DNA of 64,000 nt from Coturnix japonica (taxonomy: Eukaryota; Chordata; Aves; Galliformes; Phasianidae), in NCBI RefSeq assembly GCF_001577835.2, contig NC_029541.1, positions 4,397,141-4,461,140 of the forward strand, in the 5' to 3' direction. Shown here piece after piece: positions 44,201-59,200 of the stretch. The notes under the pieces are model-generated. The model was not told the DNA's origin. It did no database searches and saw only the letters and a list, made by a program, of their open reading frames with translations. Within the stretch, counting starts at the first letter, position 1. The number at the start of each line of letters is the position of its first letter. The position numbers and the translations under genes are program-made.

Positions 44201-47200
44201 CATCCGATCCCTGGCTGCTGTCATCATCTCCAGCAGGGTGGCCAGCGATGCCTTGTCATTGTAGAAAACAACCACATCGTCCCCGGCATTGGTGAGCTGT
44301 TGGGAAGAGTCACCAGTCACTGCTTCAGGATGTGAAACCTCACAATGACATTTTCTGCACTCGGGCAATGAGATGCAGCACCCAGGGTGAGATATTTCTT
44401 CCAGCTCCAGGGAGAAATCGCGTGGTTGGGAAGGCTCTTACCCAATGGAGAAGATAACCACGCTCCTCCTAGGAGCTGTGCCCTGTGCTTACAACCCACG
44501 GGCAGGAGAAGAGGTACTCACCTCGGTCATGATCATGTCCTGACACTTCTTGACGTACTTGCCCTCGGCCTTGATGATGGTGTGCAGGAAGTCCAGGTAC
44601 TGCACATGGCGGCCGTGGGTGGCCACGCAGTGGATGAAGTGCTGCGGCACCGTCTCGTTGATCTCTGAGCAGAGCTGGTAGTTGTTGAGGAAGATGTGCT
44701 GCATTGTCTCAGCCTCCAGGAGCTGTGGGACAAGGGGGAGAGAGTGAGGCTGGGGGCCTGTCCTGGTCCTGCCTCCTCCAGGTGTCTTCTCTTGGCTTTC
44801 CCATCTCCTGATCTCAACCCCAGGAGTGATATCAAAGTCCTTCAGTCTCCTCTCCTTACCCCAGGGGTCAGGAACAGGTTGAGGTGTTTGTGCAGCAGAG
44901 CCTGGTTTTCCTGATTGCCAGCACAAAACTTCTGCAGGAATTGATGGGTGAACTTGAGGATCTCCATCATCTTGGCATCACCCTGAGGAAGGGGACAGAG
45001 GGTTGGTGAGAGATGGAGAATAGAAGCAGGTTGCCCAGCCACAGGATCCAACCATGTAGGACGTCCCCACCCCTTGCCCCAAGCACTTTGAGACCAGCTG
45101 GCTTCTGTCCCCCCACCTTCTCATAAGGGATCTGCAGCAGATCCAGCATCACTTTGTGGGCGTCCATGTTCTTCAGCAGGCGCTGCTGCTTCTTGCGCAC
45201 TTGCTCTCCAACCCCACACATCTTGTTCAGCCGCTCCAGGATCTGGGGACAGAAGGATAATAACCAAAGGGGAACTGAGACTGGGAGCCCATCAGGATGG
45301 CCACCAGCCCTGAGGACCTGCTTGTGCCCATCATAAGCCCAGACAGCTCCTTCATGCCCAGCTTTGGGTATCGCTCATAGATTGCAGCTTCCCACTGAGA
45401 AATCTTTCTTAAAGTGTAAAGCAGTGTCTGTACTCATCACCAGCCCCCTCCCCTCTACTGTCATCAGGGTGAGTCTCATTTGCAAACCCAGGGACTTAAT
45501 GGGCTCCTCATGTGCTGAGCTGGCAGGAATGAGCCCAGGCTTGGACTCATTCCTATTGAACCACTGAGGAGATCTGAAGTTCCCCTCAGTTTCCCTCTCT
45601 CCCTCCTCACTGGTGCACCAGCCAGCCCTGGAGATAGCTTGTAGTCTTTCTTACCCCCTTGACTATCTGATAGTTCTCGCTGCTCTTCTCTCCTGGAGCA
45701 ATGACCTCTTCATCAGCAGTGTGCTGCAAGGGGACAGAAATAGTGTCAGGGTCCCACCACACCTTCCCAAAGCCTGGGGTGTGACAGGACCCTCTCTGCC
45801 CTCCTCTTCCCAGCGCTGTGCATGCTCCATTGAGAGGTCTGTCTCCAGCTCCTCTCCCACGCTGGTTCCAGGTATTGCTCACAATTCTCACCTCTTTCTT
45901 CTCTTTCTTGTTCCCATCCACATTGCTGTCTCCTTTGACGCTGCCCTTCTTGTCCACCCACAGCTCTGATTTCTCCACCATGGTGCGCAGTTTGTCCAGC
46001 TCTGATTTGATCACTTTGTAGTTCTCCACGTCCTGGGCTGAGATCAGGAGCTGAACCTGCAGTGACATTCACAGGGACTTCCCTGTGCAGCTGGTCTGGG
46101 GCATGAATCCCAAACCATCAACTCCCTTCCTTGCCCAGATCTCCTCCCAAACCAAAGGGACCATCAGATGCAGCCTCTCCAGGGTTACCTGCTTGAAGGT
46201 GTGCAAGACCTCCTGCCTCTGGCTGAAATGCTTGAAGAGGAGCTGCAAGGAGCCGGAGATGAGTGGTGGGTAGTCGTGCATCGTCAGGTGGATCAACACC
46301 CGCAGGAACATCCTCCCTCCCTCGTCATCCACCTCCAGCATGCTGCTCGTCTTCCTGAAGCCAGGACAGAAGTGCTTGTGTTAGCAGCCATGTGGGAGCT
46401 GGTGTGCACTCTGTCACCTCTCAGGGCAGATGGGACAGCTGCATGAGCCTTCAGAGCTTCATCTTCATCATCACCTGCAGCTCTCAGCCCCAGCAGCAAG
46501 TATGGGGAGAAGAGGGAAGAGCCCTCCAGCCAGATTAACTGTACACCAGGGGCAGGGACTCACCCCACACCAAACATGGCCTCCGCATGCTCGCCAATGC
46601 GGTCCAAGTTCATTGCTGCAGCTGAAGGGAGAGGAAAGGGAGATAAACAGGGAGACCAACACAATCCCTGTGTACTGGCAGAAACCCTGCAGGAACCAGC
46701 CCAGCTCCCTGCAGCCCACAGTCCAAGCACCCATGAGACCCCTCATCCACCCTGCACAAATCCAATCCCCCAACTCCCTGCCAGTGGATGGAGAGCTGCT
46801 GGAGCTTTCCCCTCCATATCCCTGGGTGTGCCAGGAGCAAAGGGAAGAGTTACTTGTGGAGTCAAAGGCTGGAGCAGTCCCGTCAGCCGCGCTGTCCTGC
46901 ATGGGGTAGACTTCCACAAACTCTTTCTTGAAGACAGAAAGCAGGTAGGAAATCCTGTAGTCCAGCCGCACATTCAGGATGAACTGGGGAGAAAGCAAAA
47001 GTGAGTCCTCTCATTACATCATCTGCTTCTTTGCATCAGAAAACCACATCTCCCTGACTCCCTCCCAACCTCACGGTGCCTCTCCTCCCACCTGCAAGAT
47101 CTCCAGGATCTTCAGCTTGGTCTCCATCACCACAATGTTCTCATTTTCAACACTCCTCCCTCTGTCCACAGGCTCTGGGGCAGAGCCAGCACTGAGGCTT

Positions 47201-50200
47201 GGAGGGCTGAAGATAGACTGTTTCCTGCTCAGCACCATCGTGGACATCATCTGTCCAACGCCCTGGATTGACCTCCTCACATTCTTCCCTGCAGGGTTAA
47301 GGCAGAAGGGAAGGGAGGCAGGAGAGGACCGACAGAAAGACCCACTTAGACTCAAAAACACTATGGGTGTTAACCAGAGAATGAGCAGGAAGGATTTCTC
47401 TGCCACGGCCAAGGGCTTGACAGGACTTGTGAATGGGTGACAAGGACTCAGCTCAGCCCCAGCCCAAGTTTCCATGTGATCAAACTGGTGGCTTGTTTTC
47501 CTTCAGCCCAAACTGGATGGCACTGGGCAGAAACCCTGGGGCCATGCCTGGCCTGGAGCAGGGACTCACCCGTCACCTCATCGCTGTAGACTGCCTGCAT
47601 CATCAGCTGGGGGTTTTGGACGCAGTCGATGATGCCCAGCAGCGTGCGCGTCAGGCGCAGCAGCTCACTGAAGCTGTAGAAGCCAAAGTAGATGAGGTTG
47701 TGGGCAAGGCTGACGACCTGGGGAAGGACAAGGCAGCTCCAGACCTTGCTGCACTCAGGTACAAGCAGGATTAACAAACATGGGATGCCACAGAGGCAGC
47801 CACAAGGTCTGGATGAGGCTGGTGGCCACATCCCACAACATGCAGTGACACTGGCAGCTCTCGCACCTCGAAGGTGAGCTTGTTCTTCTCCTCGTTGGCG
47901 AAGGGCACCGCCTCGCTCACCACGTTGTTGAGGTAGTCCTCCACAAATTCCATGGTGCTGGCAAACTTGTTTTTCTTGTCATCCCGCGAGGCGTTGAGGT
48001 TGGAGTCGTAGCTGCGTGGGGAGACAGCAGGGTGAGCGCAGGGCATCGAGCGGTCAGGCAGGTGCCCCCCTCCCAGTCCCTATCCAGTCCCTACAGAGGA
48101 TGGCACCTGCCATCCCATATCCCTCAAAGCTGCAGCGAGACCCGGCGTGTCTCACTCTTTGATAGTGATGGCGGTGGGGATCTCAGTCCAGAGCCGTGCA
48201 AACTTCACGGGCATCACCAGCTCCTGGGGGTCCCTGTCCACGTGCACGTGCAGCATGAGGTGGCAGAAGGACGCTCGGAGATCGAAGGGCAGCATTTCAT
48301 CTGCCATGCAGAGGAAGATCAGGTCCACGCCGAGCTGCTGGGAGATCTCCTTTATGGCCAAGTATTGGCGGTCCAGACACATGCGGGCAAAGAGCTTCAG
48401 CTGGTATCTGCATAGGGATGAGGGAGAGAGAGTGAGGCCATGCAGCCCTCACGTCCTCACCCAGTCTGGGCAGAAGACACGGTGGGATTGCCACCTGTAG
48501 TAGCTGAGGACGTTCTCATCATGGGCATTGCCAGCCCGGGCCTCCTGTGCCAGCTGCCGGATGCTTTTCTCATGGTGGTCGTTGTTTTTATCCGTCCAGG
48601 TGAGCCAGACCTCCTCCTCTGAGTACTCGATGCTCAGGTACTCATGGGTCTGGGACATCTCCTTCACCGGCCTCAGCCTGCGGTGGGAAAGGAGTGAACT
48701 TGGAGGTGCTCCTACGGATGCAGCACCACGAGGGGTGATGGGGTTATTATGGGATTTATGGGGACACTGTGACAGCTGGAAGCAGGCAGGGACAGGCGCT
48801 GAGCCTCAGCCATGGAACCCTCTGCTGGGCTACTCACTCTGTTTTGATGAGGATGTCGCTGTTCTTTGGGTCCAGCACACACTTGCAGATCAGCTCCTGG
48901 GTGACGGGGATGGCGATGTGGTTGGACACACACAGATCTGAGAGGTAGTCCAAAAACCTGAGAAAGAGAGCGGGTCAGGGATAGCTCGCTGTGTAAGGGG
49001 GGTGCACTGGCCCTCCTTCCAGCCTGCTCCAGCACACCCATGCCATGCTGCACAAAGCCCTCTGTGCTGGGGTGCAGGACACGCACCGTGGCTCACGGTT
49101 CTTGCGCACCAGGCTGACAAAGGTCTCCACCTCAGTCTTGGTGATGTGCTTCTCCAGCAGCTTGCGGTTGTTGTGCAGCAGGGCTGTGATGGTGTCCTCA
49201 GCCAGGATGTCGTAGCCGATCTGGGACTGCATCATGCCGAACTGCTTGGCTATGTGCTCCTGGAGCAATGAGCACACAAGGCTGCACATCAGGGTCTGCT
49301 CATGCCCTCACCCCCCCTGCCAAGACCTGCTCAGCTCCCTGGAGCTGTGCAACACATAGGTGGGATGGGGGCCCTACCTGTCAGCCCCAACCCACCTGGT
49401 TCTTGCGATAGTCCTCCTGGGAGTGCCGGAGCACGCGGTAGCACAGTCGGAACATGTACTGGTAGGGAGCATTCTTCTGGTCCGACAGCTCCTCCAGCCG
49501 CACCAGGGGCCCCTCCCCACCTTTGTCCTTGAAGGGGGCTTTCAGGATCCCAAAGATCTGTCCAAAAGCAGAAATAAGTGCTGCATGCCTTCCACACTGC
49601 CTCCTCTGCCTTCCCAAGAGGGGCTGGTGCAACATAAGGGCGTGAACTGGAGACCAGTGCCACTTCCTCCATGGGCTTTTTTGGAGACCCATCCTCCATC
49701 ACATCCCAGGGCCAGGCAGGGGGCCTCCAAGGACCTCAGCCTTGCTTGGCTATGCACAGCCCCAGGGCTACTCACCTGCTTCAGGATGTTCTGCTCCCGC
49801 ATGAGCTTCTGCCTCTCTCGGTTGGGTTTGGTCACCACAATGTCCAGCACGTTCTGGCCGTTGTTTGGGACATCACTGACAAAGAACACCAAGTCCTCCA
49901 GCAGCTGGATCACAAACCTGCAAAGGGGCACAGCGTGGCGGTGGGACCCTGCAGTCAGGGGGGCCATTTGCACACCCCACCAATCCTCAGCTCCCCACAA
50001 TGCTGCTGGCACATTGTGTAGGACCAAAAAGCTCAGGGCTCAGGATGCTGCTGGTTGATCCCCCCGGCTTCTAGAGGCCAGCAGCTGCCCTCAGCTGTGA
50101 GATTCTGCAGCCCCTGTGCTTCCTAAGGAAATTATTGTTGTGAGTCAGGTGCCAGGCCAAACATCACAGCCTTCTGCTCGTGATTCATGGAGCTGTGTGT

Positions 50201-53200
50201 AAGTCTTCTGCCCCTTGAGTCACAATCACAGCAAGCACTGCAGAGCCACGGGCTGGCAGAGCAGCAGCAGCTCACTCTGTCCCACAGAGTATCCCTGTTT
50301 GTGCAGGAAACGCCAAGAACCCACCCACCTAAAAATAACACCATGACTAACCAGGCTGCCCCTATCACCGGGCCATCTCACAGCCCCTCGCTTATTTTTC
50401 TAGCAGCAAAGGAGGGGCCACAGCGGGTCTGCAGCGTTATCTGATTTCCTCGCCAGACCCCTGGGGAGAAGCAGGCGTGGATTTGGGTTGCAGGCAGGAA
50501 AGCAAATGTAGCACTGGCACCAAGACCCAGTCAGGGGCCCCATCCCACAGCGATGCTGGAGGACCCCGGCATGGCCCCATTGCCACGGGAAATTTTATTT
50601 TACTGTTTTTTTTGTTACCTCCGGTCGTTCTGGCTGAGAAAACCTTCGTTCATCTTCTCCACCACGTTGGCCAGCATCGAGCTGGCATCGTTGGCAAAGT
50701 CCAGGTCCCGGATCTCAGACACAGGCACGGAAACGATGGCAAATGCTTCTTTGTCTTCTTTGGTGGGACACGTGCCCAGCTGGGAAGGAACACAGAAGTG
50801 GTGTCACACAGGTAGGGCTGTGCCGAGTGTCCCCACCAGCTGCCACACACCCAGATGACATCAGGGACACAGTTTGTCCCTCCTGGAAGCAGGATGGGCT
50901 CCAGGTGCAGGGGGAGGCAGCACACTGGTGCTCATCAGGGTACTGCAGCCCCCATGTGAAGCCACTGGGTAAAGCCAGGAGGGAAGGGGGTAAATCTGTG
51001 CATGGAAGGAGGGCGCAGGGCCTCACCATGAGGCGGATGGGTCTCTCCTCATCAATGTCAATGGGCACGTTGGTGCTCTGTATCCAGGTGTTGGTGCAGA
51101 GGTGGCGAAGCCTCACATAAGAGTTCCTACAAACAGCACCATGCCTCAGTGAGCCCACCCAGCAAAGCCCCTCCAGGAGCAGACCAGACCCCAGCACAGC
51201 ACACAATTAACCCTCCCTCTTTATTCCAAGCCCTCCATGCTGGCACATGCTGACGTACCGTGGGACGAAGGAATCTGTCTTCTGCAGCGTGGTGGGGTCC
51301 AGCTCGAAGAGGGAGGCGATGTCGTTCCCATGAGGCACAGCCACCAGCCGGTACTTGATCTTTTCCCCCGTGTTCCTGCGGCTGGAGCGGCTACTCCCCC
51401 CCTGCAATGGGGAAAGTGGCCCTGAGTAACCCCCCCACTGAGCCCGGGCTCCCTGCACACATGGCATCGGAAGACACACAGCAGCAATGCTCAGAGCAGA
51501 AGCTTTTGCTGGGATGCCGGGCTGAGCCTCACAGTGCAGAGACGAAGGAGGGGCTGCAAGAGCACAAGCACGGTGCGAGGCCACCTCTTCTCCAAACCTC
51601 ATTAAGGGCAATGAGATAAACCCCAAATCGCTCTTCTACCAGCACTTCATTTGCACACCCCCGTGGCCTGGTGATCCAACATGCACCGGGACCCCTCCAA
51701 CAGATGGGGGTGGGGTCCCCTCGCAAGCAGGACATAGGGATGGATGCTGCTCTATGGTGCGGGATGCGAGGTGCCCTGCTGGGCAGCCACCAAGCAGGAC
51801 CCGGCAGCACAGTACAGGCTCTATTTTGGAGCATTTCCCTGTTTTCAGGCAGTATCTAAGAGGCAGCGTGGTTTCAGGCAGCGGCAGCAGCATTTCTGCT
51901 AGCGAGGCTGCACACAGCTCACCGTGGGCGCTGCTTTGGGCTCAGCCACGTCTCCTTTATAACTTGGGTTTTCCTGAAAAGTTAAAGAGGGAGATGAAAG
52001 ACAGCTCTCAGCCCACCCCCTCGGCCCCTCCAAAGCCCCGAGTGTGGGGTGTAGGCTCCGTTCCTGCCTTGCTTCATCACGGTGCAGAGAGGAAACCTGC
52101 CCAGATGGGGCTGGAGGACAGGACCCATCCCCAGTGCAGAGAGCTCTGGCCCCAGGAGAGAGGAGAGGGAGAGGCTGAGCCCTGGTTCAGAGCTGGGGCT
52201 CTCACTGCAGCAGGATGAGCTCCCACCGGTTCTCCCTCAAGGCCCCAGGGCTGGGGTCTCACTGAGCAATGCAAGCCAGGCAGCAGCAGCCTGAGAGGAG
52301 ATCTTTGGCCTCCTCAGATGCCACCTGCATGTCTTTTGGTTGGAAGCACCTCAGTTCAGCAGCCATTTCAGAAGCAGATGGTGCCCTGTGTGACTGCCTT
52401 TGGTCATCTTTTGCAGTGCTGCAACGCCTTTGGCAGGGGATGCAACCAGCACCCCCATGCACAGCCCTGCTCCCCTGCCAGCAGTCATATAAACCACACT
52501 CTTTAAGGGCAGAAACCCCTTTGTTTCTCTATCAGGAGACCTTGAGCCAATTAAATGGCAGCAAAAACCACCAAGCAGATGGCATTTCCAGGCTCAGATT
52601 TTGCCCAGCATCCCGGCTGAGGGGACCAGAGGATGAGGAAGGGCAAAACTTGGTCAGGAAGAGTTAAACACAGCCGGATGAGTTATCTCCTGCTTCCATC
52701 TCACAAGGTTGTGCCGGGACAGCATGGCCCAGGGTGAGCAAACAGAGGAAGGCCCCGGCCACCCCCCCCCACCTCCCAGCATTGTGTGCCAGGGCCAGAG
52801 GGTGGCAATGGGAGCAGTGATGTTGGCAGTGAATGTAGCACTGCAGGGCAGGGGATTTTGAAGGGGACAGTCCCTAACAAATGGGCAAACCCCGACATCA
52901 TTCATGAGCTCAGTGTCAGCATCCCCACCTGCGAGGGAAGAACACTGCAAAAGCAAACGGGAGCAGGGCCAGGTGCTGTCCTGCAAATGTCCCCATGTTG
53001 TGGCACAAGGGTACAGGGCATCACTATCTAAGGTGTTTTGTAGCCTCTCAAGGCAGGGCATGTTTCTGCACCCCTCTGCTTGCCCCCTTACCTCTGCTGC
53101 CAGGTAGTTGCCTGTGGCGAGGTGCTTGAAGCGATACAAGCCGTTCCAGTGCCCAGCCCCCCCTCGGCACGGGTCATGGTGAACCACCTGGAAGGAGCAG

Positions 53201-56200
53201 AGGAGGATTCAGAATGGGGCTGCCCAAACAACAGAGACCCGTCCTACCTCAAAGGTGCCCACAAGTCAATAAACTTGGGCACGGACACTGAGGGACTGGA
53301 GGGATGCTCATCTCCTGGGCAGCCTGCGCTACGAAGTCAGCCCGGATCCCTCAGCCCCACTCACCTCCACCTCCCAGAGGGCATTGGAGCTGGTGGCTGA
53401 GGTGGCCGACTGCCGCAGGGTGGTGCGCAGGAAGACGTGCAGCTTGCCCTTGTACTCATCACAGGTCAGGAACTTCTCCTGCTCGGCGTGGAAGAGCCTC
53501 ACCACGTCCCCCTGGCACCGGGATGTGACAGTGAGGACACAGAGGCAGCATTCACTCTGTGCCCTGTGGCTGTGGTTCACCTCCTGCAAGCCAGTGCTGC
53601 TCCTACTCTAAGCCCACAGCCATACAAAGGGGCTGGGATCACCCACACGTAACCCAGAGCAGGGTGCAGCTCTGGGCAGTCATGGCATTCATGCCCCAGC
53701 AGGAGGATGCAGAGGAAGTCAGGGATAAAATGGGCGCCTGGGGATGGGGATCTGCAAGGTCCTCACAATCAATATCCATCCAGCTGCTTCCTGGAGGACC
53801 TCAGACCTGAACAATAGCTCTGCAGGGAAAATTCCTTTCCCAGGCAGCAGCCAGCCCTGCTGCATGGCTGAACAGCTGAAAGCCGTCCCCATGGCTAAAA
53901 CACTGCTGGCACTGTGTGAGCCTCAAATTGTCCTCAAGAGACAACTTAATTCAATAAGGCAGAGGGGAACCTGATGCCATCTGGGTACCTGCTGACAGTG
54001 GGTACTAAAATCCCCAATTCCAGCACATTCTGAGGTGGTCCAAGTGATGAAATCAAATCAAGATCCCCAGTCATCCTGCCCTTGATGCCCTGTCTGATGA
54101 GGGACCAGCATGGGGTCCCCTGACCCTACAGTGTCCCCGTGGCCGGTGGCCAACCCTCCTTCCTCACCCCCTTCAGCACTTCCTCCATGTGGTCACGGAA
54201 CTGCATGAAGAGGTTGATTTTCCAGCTGGTGTTACAATTGACCGAGTTCACCTAAGGAGCAACAGAATGAGGTCACGATCCCAAAGAGGGAAACGAAAAA
54301 GAAAGAAGAAAAGGGAAAAGGAAAGAGCAGGCCAGCCCTCCAAGCCAGGCCCTGTGCAGGCAGCCCCGTACCTCCTTGCAGCCCGCATTATCAGCGAGCT
54401 CATAGTTGCTGGCGTGCAGCGGCTGCCCGGCATTCACGGGGTTCAGGATGACTTTGTCTCCCACAACTACCTGGGGAGCAGAAGGGGAACAGGGCACAGA
54501 GAATGAGATGGGCACCCGGTGGGGAGGGGAGACCTGGCAGAGCCAACACCAAAAGCTTTAGGAGAACTCCCAGCCTTGAGCTCACATTATCTCCATTGCT
54601 CCTCAGCTTCCAGAAGGGCTGGATGAAGAGCCAGGAGCCCTCATTGCCGGTGGCATCCAGCGTCACCCGCATGGCGTTCTTCTCCAGCAGGGCCGGCAGC
54701 CGCTTGTTCACCGTCAGGTATTTGTTGCTCTTCATGTGCAGGAGCTGAGGAAGCAAACATGGGGTGAGGTCCCAGGGCTGCTCCTGCAGCAGGACATGGG
54801 GAGCTCCTTCCCAGCAGCTGCACAACTTGCTGGATCTGAGTGCTTTCCCATCGACCAGCACAGCCCAGAGCTGCCCATACCTGTATGACGCTGCCATATT
54901 TCACCACGTCCCCATGCACCTTCTTGTTCTCCGTCTCGTTCTGTTTCTGCTCCATCTGGGCTGCATGCTGAAAGCCAAAAGGAGAAGAGCTCAGCGTGGT
55001 CAGACCCTCCTGCCCCTCGAGTGAGCCCCAGGGGACCACCCACACCCCAAGCTATAGGAAGTGCGGGGGACACCTCCTTCTGTACCCGAGGACCACCATC
55101 CAGAGCCATAAGATGGTTCTTGGCACCTGAGGGCTGAGCCCAGCACCCTGCTGTCATTCTCTGCAGCCACATGAAGTCTATGCAAGCTTAAAAATCTGGA
55201 CAAGCTCCTCCAGAATCCCCCAGTATGGGGCAGCACCCCAAAGGGACCTGGGGATGAACGATGCTCCCACCCAGCAGGGCTGCTGGAGGCTCCTGGCAGC
55301 ACCCCATCCAGCACAAGAAGGCTCCGTGTGGGCAGAGACGTGCCTGGAGCTGGTGGCAGGTCCTTGCCTGCCATGGTGGATGTGGATGGGTCCATGCTGG
55401 CCCAAACACCCCAAGAATGAATGTAATGGTTTGGCCCTGCTTGCAGCAGGCTGGGCCCACCAGCCCCTCTCCAAACCACAGGTATTTTCCATGTGGCAGC
55501 TCTGGCAGTGGAAGGGGAGCTGCCAACATCTGCTCCTGAGGATACAAGGGTGCAGCATCGGCCCTAAGCAGCCAGAATGGGAAACCACAGTGAGGGAAGG
55601 GGCTGGGGGAGCATCCATCCCTACCCATCCTGCTGCCGTCTGTACCTGAGCCCAAAGTGCAGCACCAGGAGCAGCAGAACAGAGCGAGGAAATCACAGGA
55701 CCTCATGAAGACAAATCCAAAGCAAGGTTCAATCAATCAAGCTCGGAAATGAGCCTCTCTGTCCAGCCATGGCCAGTGCAGCTGCTGGTGTGACAGGTCA
55801 CCATCCCAGCAGGGCAAGGATCTGTGTGGATCTGTGTGGCTCTGTGCATGGTCACAGCAGCACTGACTCTATCCTGGCACCTCCAGCCTTAGCTGGATGC
55901 TGCCTCAGCCCTCACTCAACAAAGGCAAAATTGGGGAGCAGTGGAGCCCAGCTCAGAGCCCAACGAGATGATTTAATGAATCCTGCCTGAGCTTCACTTC
56001 TATGAATCATCCTCAGGGCCTCGCCAGCTGTCTGAGGAGATTATGCAATGTTTAAAATGGGCCTTTTCCAAATCTTATGGAAGTCAACAGGAGCCTTTCG
56101 CTCCCCCAGCCCTTTGGAGCAGGTCCTGCTTGTAGCAGCTCCCCCTGCTCCACTGCTATGGGGCCAAGACAGCACAGTACTGGGCATGGACAGATGCCAT

Positions 56201-59200
56201 CGCTCACCCCAACCTCTCCTCCTCCTCACAGGACAAAGATCCACAGCAAGAAAAGGGCAGTGGGACAGCAGGACATCAGGATACAGAAGAACCCAAATGG
56301 TCCTGGCTGTGCAGCTGTTTTGCAGGAAGCAAAACACTGGAGGGTTTGCACAGTGAAAGCTTTGGAGGCCAACCTCTGCCCAGGGACTGCTCACTATTGG
56401 ATCCCAGTGTTGGCAGCTATGAACTCCACTCACCTGGAGCTTCTGCAGCAGCACCACGTCTGCGATCTTCTCCTTGTCCTGCTTGGTCTGCTTGGCCTTC
56501 CAGTACTGCTTCTGTGCCGAGTAGCGATTCATGGGGCACACTTTGAAGAGGCAATCTGGAAGGAGACGAAGGAGAGCATCAGCTGCAGCAGCCCCACAGG
56601 GTCCTCCATGGGACCGGTGTCACCTGGGGAGGAGCAGCACTGCTCCCATCCCCGCAGCACTCTCCATTCCCCCAGCAAGAATGCAGGCTGGCAGGGGGTC
56701 ACACTGCCTGCTGTCAGCACACGAGCTGCAGATCAGAGAAAAGAGGAGTCCAGCAGTGACTCCACTTCCTGCAGCAGCGATAGAAGCGTTCCCATCGGAA
56801 ACAGCCTTGTAATTTGGGAAGGGAAGCTTCATGGGGAGAAAATGTATTGATGAGGCACAGCTGGGCTGCACAAGGAGCAGATCCTGCTGGGAGGGAGAGC
56901 AGGCTGCAGGACTGGGATAGGAGCAGGCTGCAGGACTGGGATAGGAGCAGGCAGCCCCACAGCCCTGAGGGCTCATGCTGTCCCTGCAGTGGACACAGCA
57001 GCTCCACAACACGCTGCTGCTCTCCTGTGACTGCTCACAGCACAGTGGGCAGTGCTGGAAGCTCCAAGCACTTCACAATCAGTGCTGCAAGCAGCTGCAC
57101 TCCTGCCCTAACAAGAGACACCTGGGTGATGCAGAGGGTAAGGGTTTGGGTCCTCCCAAACAATGGCAGTGTGGATGGAACCGAAATACAGCAGCACAGA
57201 AACTTCAGACACAGAAGGAAAAATCACTTCCATCTCTGGCCCCGCTCCCGGCTCGCTGGCAAGCACGTATTTATTTACCTGGGAGTGACGAACAAACAAG
57301 CCCAGAGCACAGTTCTCACCGGCTCGGGATGCTGGTGAGAGGCCAAGTTTCACATTTCGTTTTACAGGTCTATTTGCTAATGGCATGTCCTGTGCCAAGG
57401 AGGCTTTGTGATGCTGGGCTTCTAATCGGGGACTCAATGCAGCTGCTGCAATGCCTGGCTGAATTCTCCCACTGCCTCCCAGCAGCACCACGGGGCTACC
57501 TGCAGCACCTGGAGCTGTTTTCATTAAGTTGCTAATTAGGTTGCAAAAGGATCTGGTGCAAAAGAGAAACTGAGCAGGGAGGGAAGAGATCTAACATAGC
57601 TGTTAAGAGATAGTTGCAGATCAAACCCCTGGCTGCATCCACTCCCTGCCTGCAAGAGCTGCTCGACCTCCCTGTCCCTTGGCAATGTGTTGCAAGGAAG
57701 GAAACTGAAGCACAGGGGAAAGGTCCAAAGAAATTCTTGTTGGAATCTGGAGTTTTGGGACCCTGTGTCTGAGCACCAAGGATTATTTCAAGATGGATGG
57801 TGGGTTTAAATCCTGCTGAGTGCAGGACTGAGGCATCTTATTCGCTTCTTTCTGATGTGCCAGAATGCAGGGCTGGGGAAGGGCTAAGGGGAAGAAAACA
57901 CCAATGGAAAGCTCCTCGATGGGCTTGGGCATCTCTAAAACCCATGTAGGTCTATAGGAAAAGGGCCCTACTCCTTTCACCATGCTCCGAACCCATTGAA
58001 CAGCATGGGAGCTGAGCAGGGAAGGGCAGGATCTGGCTGCAGGATATGGGGATGGCAATAGACCATTACAACCCTCTTAAGCCTCTTGCTGCTGCAGCAG
58101 GGAAACAGCACCAGCCTGTTGTTTTTACTTCCCTTGTAGTGATAGCTTTTGAGAAGGCAAACCGCTCACTTTCCGGCCATTAAAACAAGCAGCTGGATAT
58201 CCTGATAGGGTTTGCATGGAGCAGGGCTGAACCCAGAGCAGACCTGAGTCTGGAAAAGAGATTCAGCACCCACCCATATCCAGGAAGGGAGACGCTGTGG
58301 CTGCTGGGACCAGGGGAAGGGCTGGGGGTTTGCCATGGCTCCCAGCTGTTCCCAGGTGAAAGTCCATCAGGAACAGAGCGGCTGTGGGGTGTGTCAGGGC
58401 TGTGGGGCTGGTAGGTGTCCTGGTAGCCAGCACCATGCACAAAGGAGGGACAAGTGGCCCTCCACTGACTCACCCCTTCCCACCTGGACTGCCCATCACA
58501 GCCCACTCCTGCTCAGGGTTGCCAGCACAGGAAGCAGAGAGCACAGCCCGAATCGTGACCACTGAGGATGGGGAGGGATTTACCATCTCACCCTGCATGC
58601 CTGGTAAAAGGGCAGCTTAATCCCCTGGCTCGCTCAGAGGTGCAGCCAAGCACAGCAGATGTAATTAGTGCCAGGTGAGAACAGATTTCCCTTGCAATAG
58701 TTTGTCTGTTGCAACTGCAACTTTCTCTTTTCTCTCCTGGGCCCTTCCTGAAGTCCTTTGCAAGCAGCACCTCCCAGCCTTGGTGAGCCGGGGTTGTGGT
58801 CCCCATCCCTGCCATGGGTGCTCAGTTGTCCCCAAGCAGTGGCCCCATCTCACCTCGAAACTTCTTGGGAGGGTTGTCCAGGTCCCCAGCTGCCGGCTCC
58901 ACCACGCACCGGTCATCCACCAGCCTGCGGGACAGAGCAGGAGCAGAGCTTGATAACAGGCAGCAGCAAGGCTCGAGCAAGCAAAGCAGCAAACACGCCA
59001 TTGGCACCTGCTCCAAAACATCAGAACCCACATCTCCTGTTTTCTACCCCTTTGCACTCCACCAATATTCAGCACAATGCTCAGCTCCAGCAGCTCCTCC
59101 TCAGTGCCTGCCCTGAATGCATCTCGTTGCTCCTTGCTCACTGCAGCCCCCCAGGTGATATTGATGCATTTTTCCTTATGGCCCCTCTGGGCAAACACTG

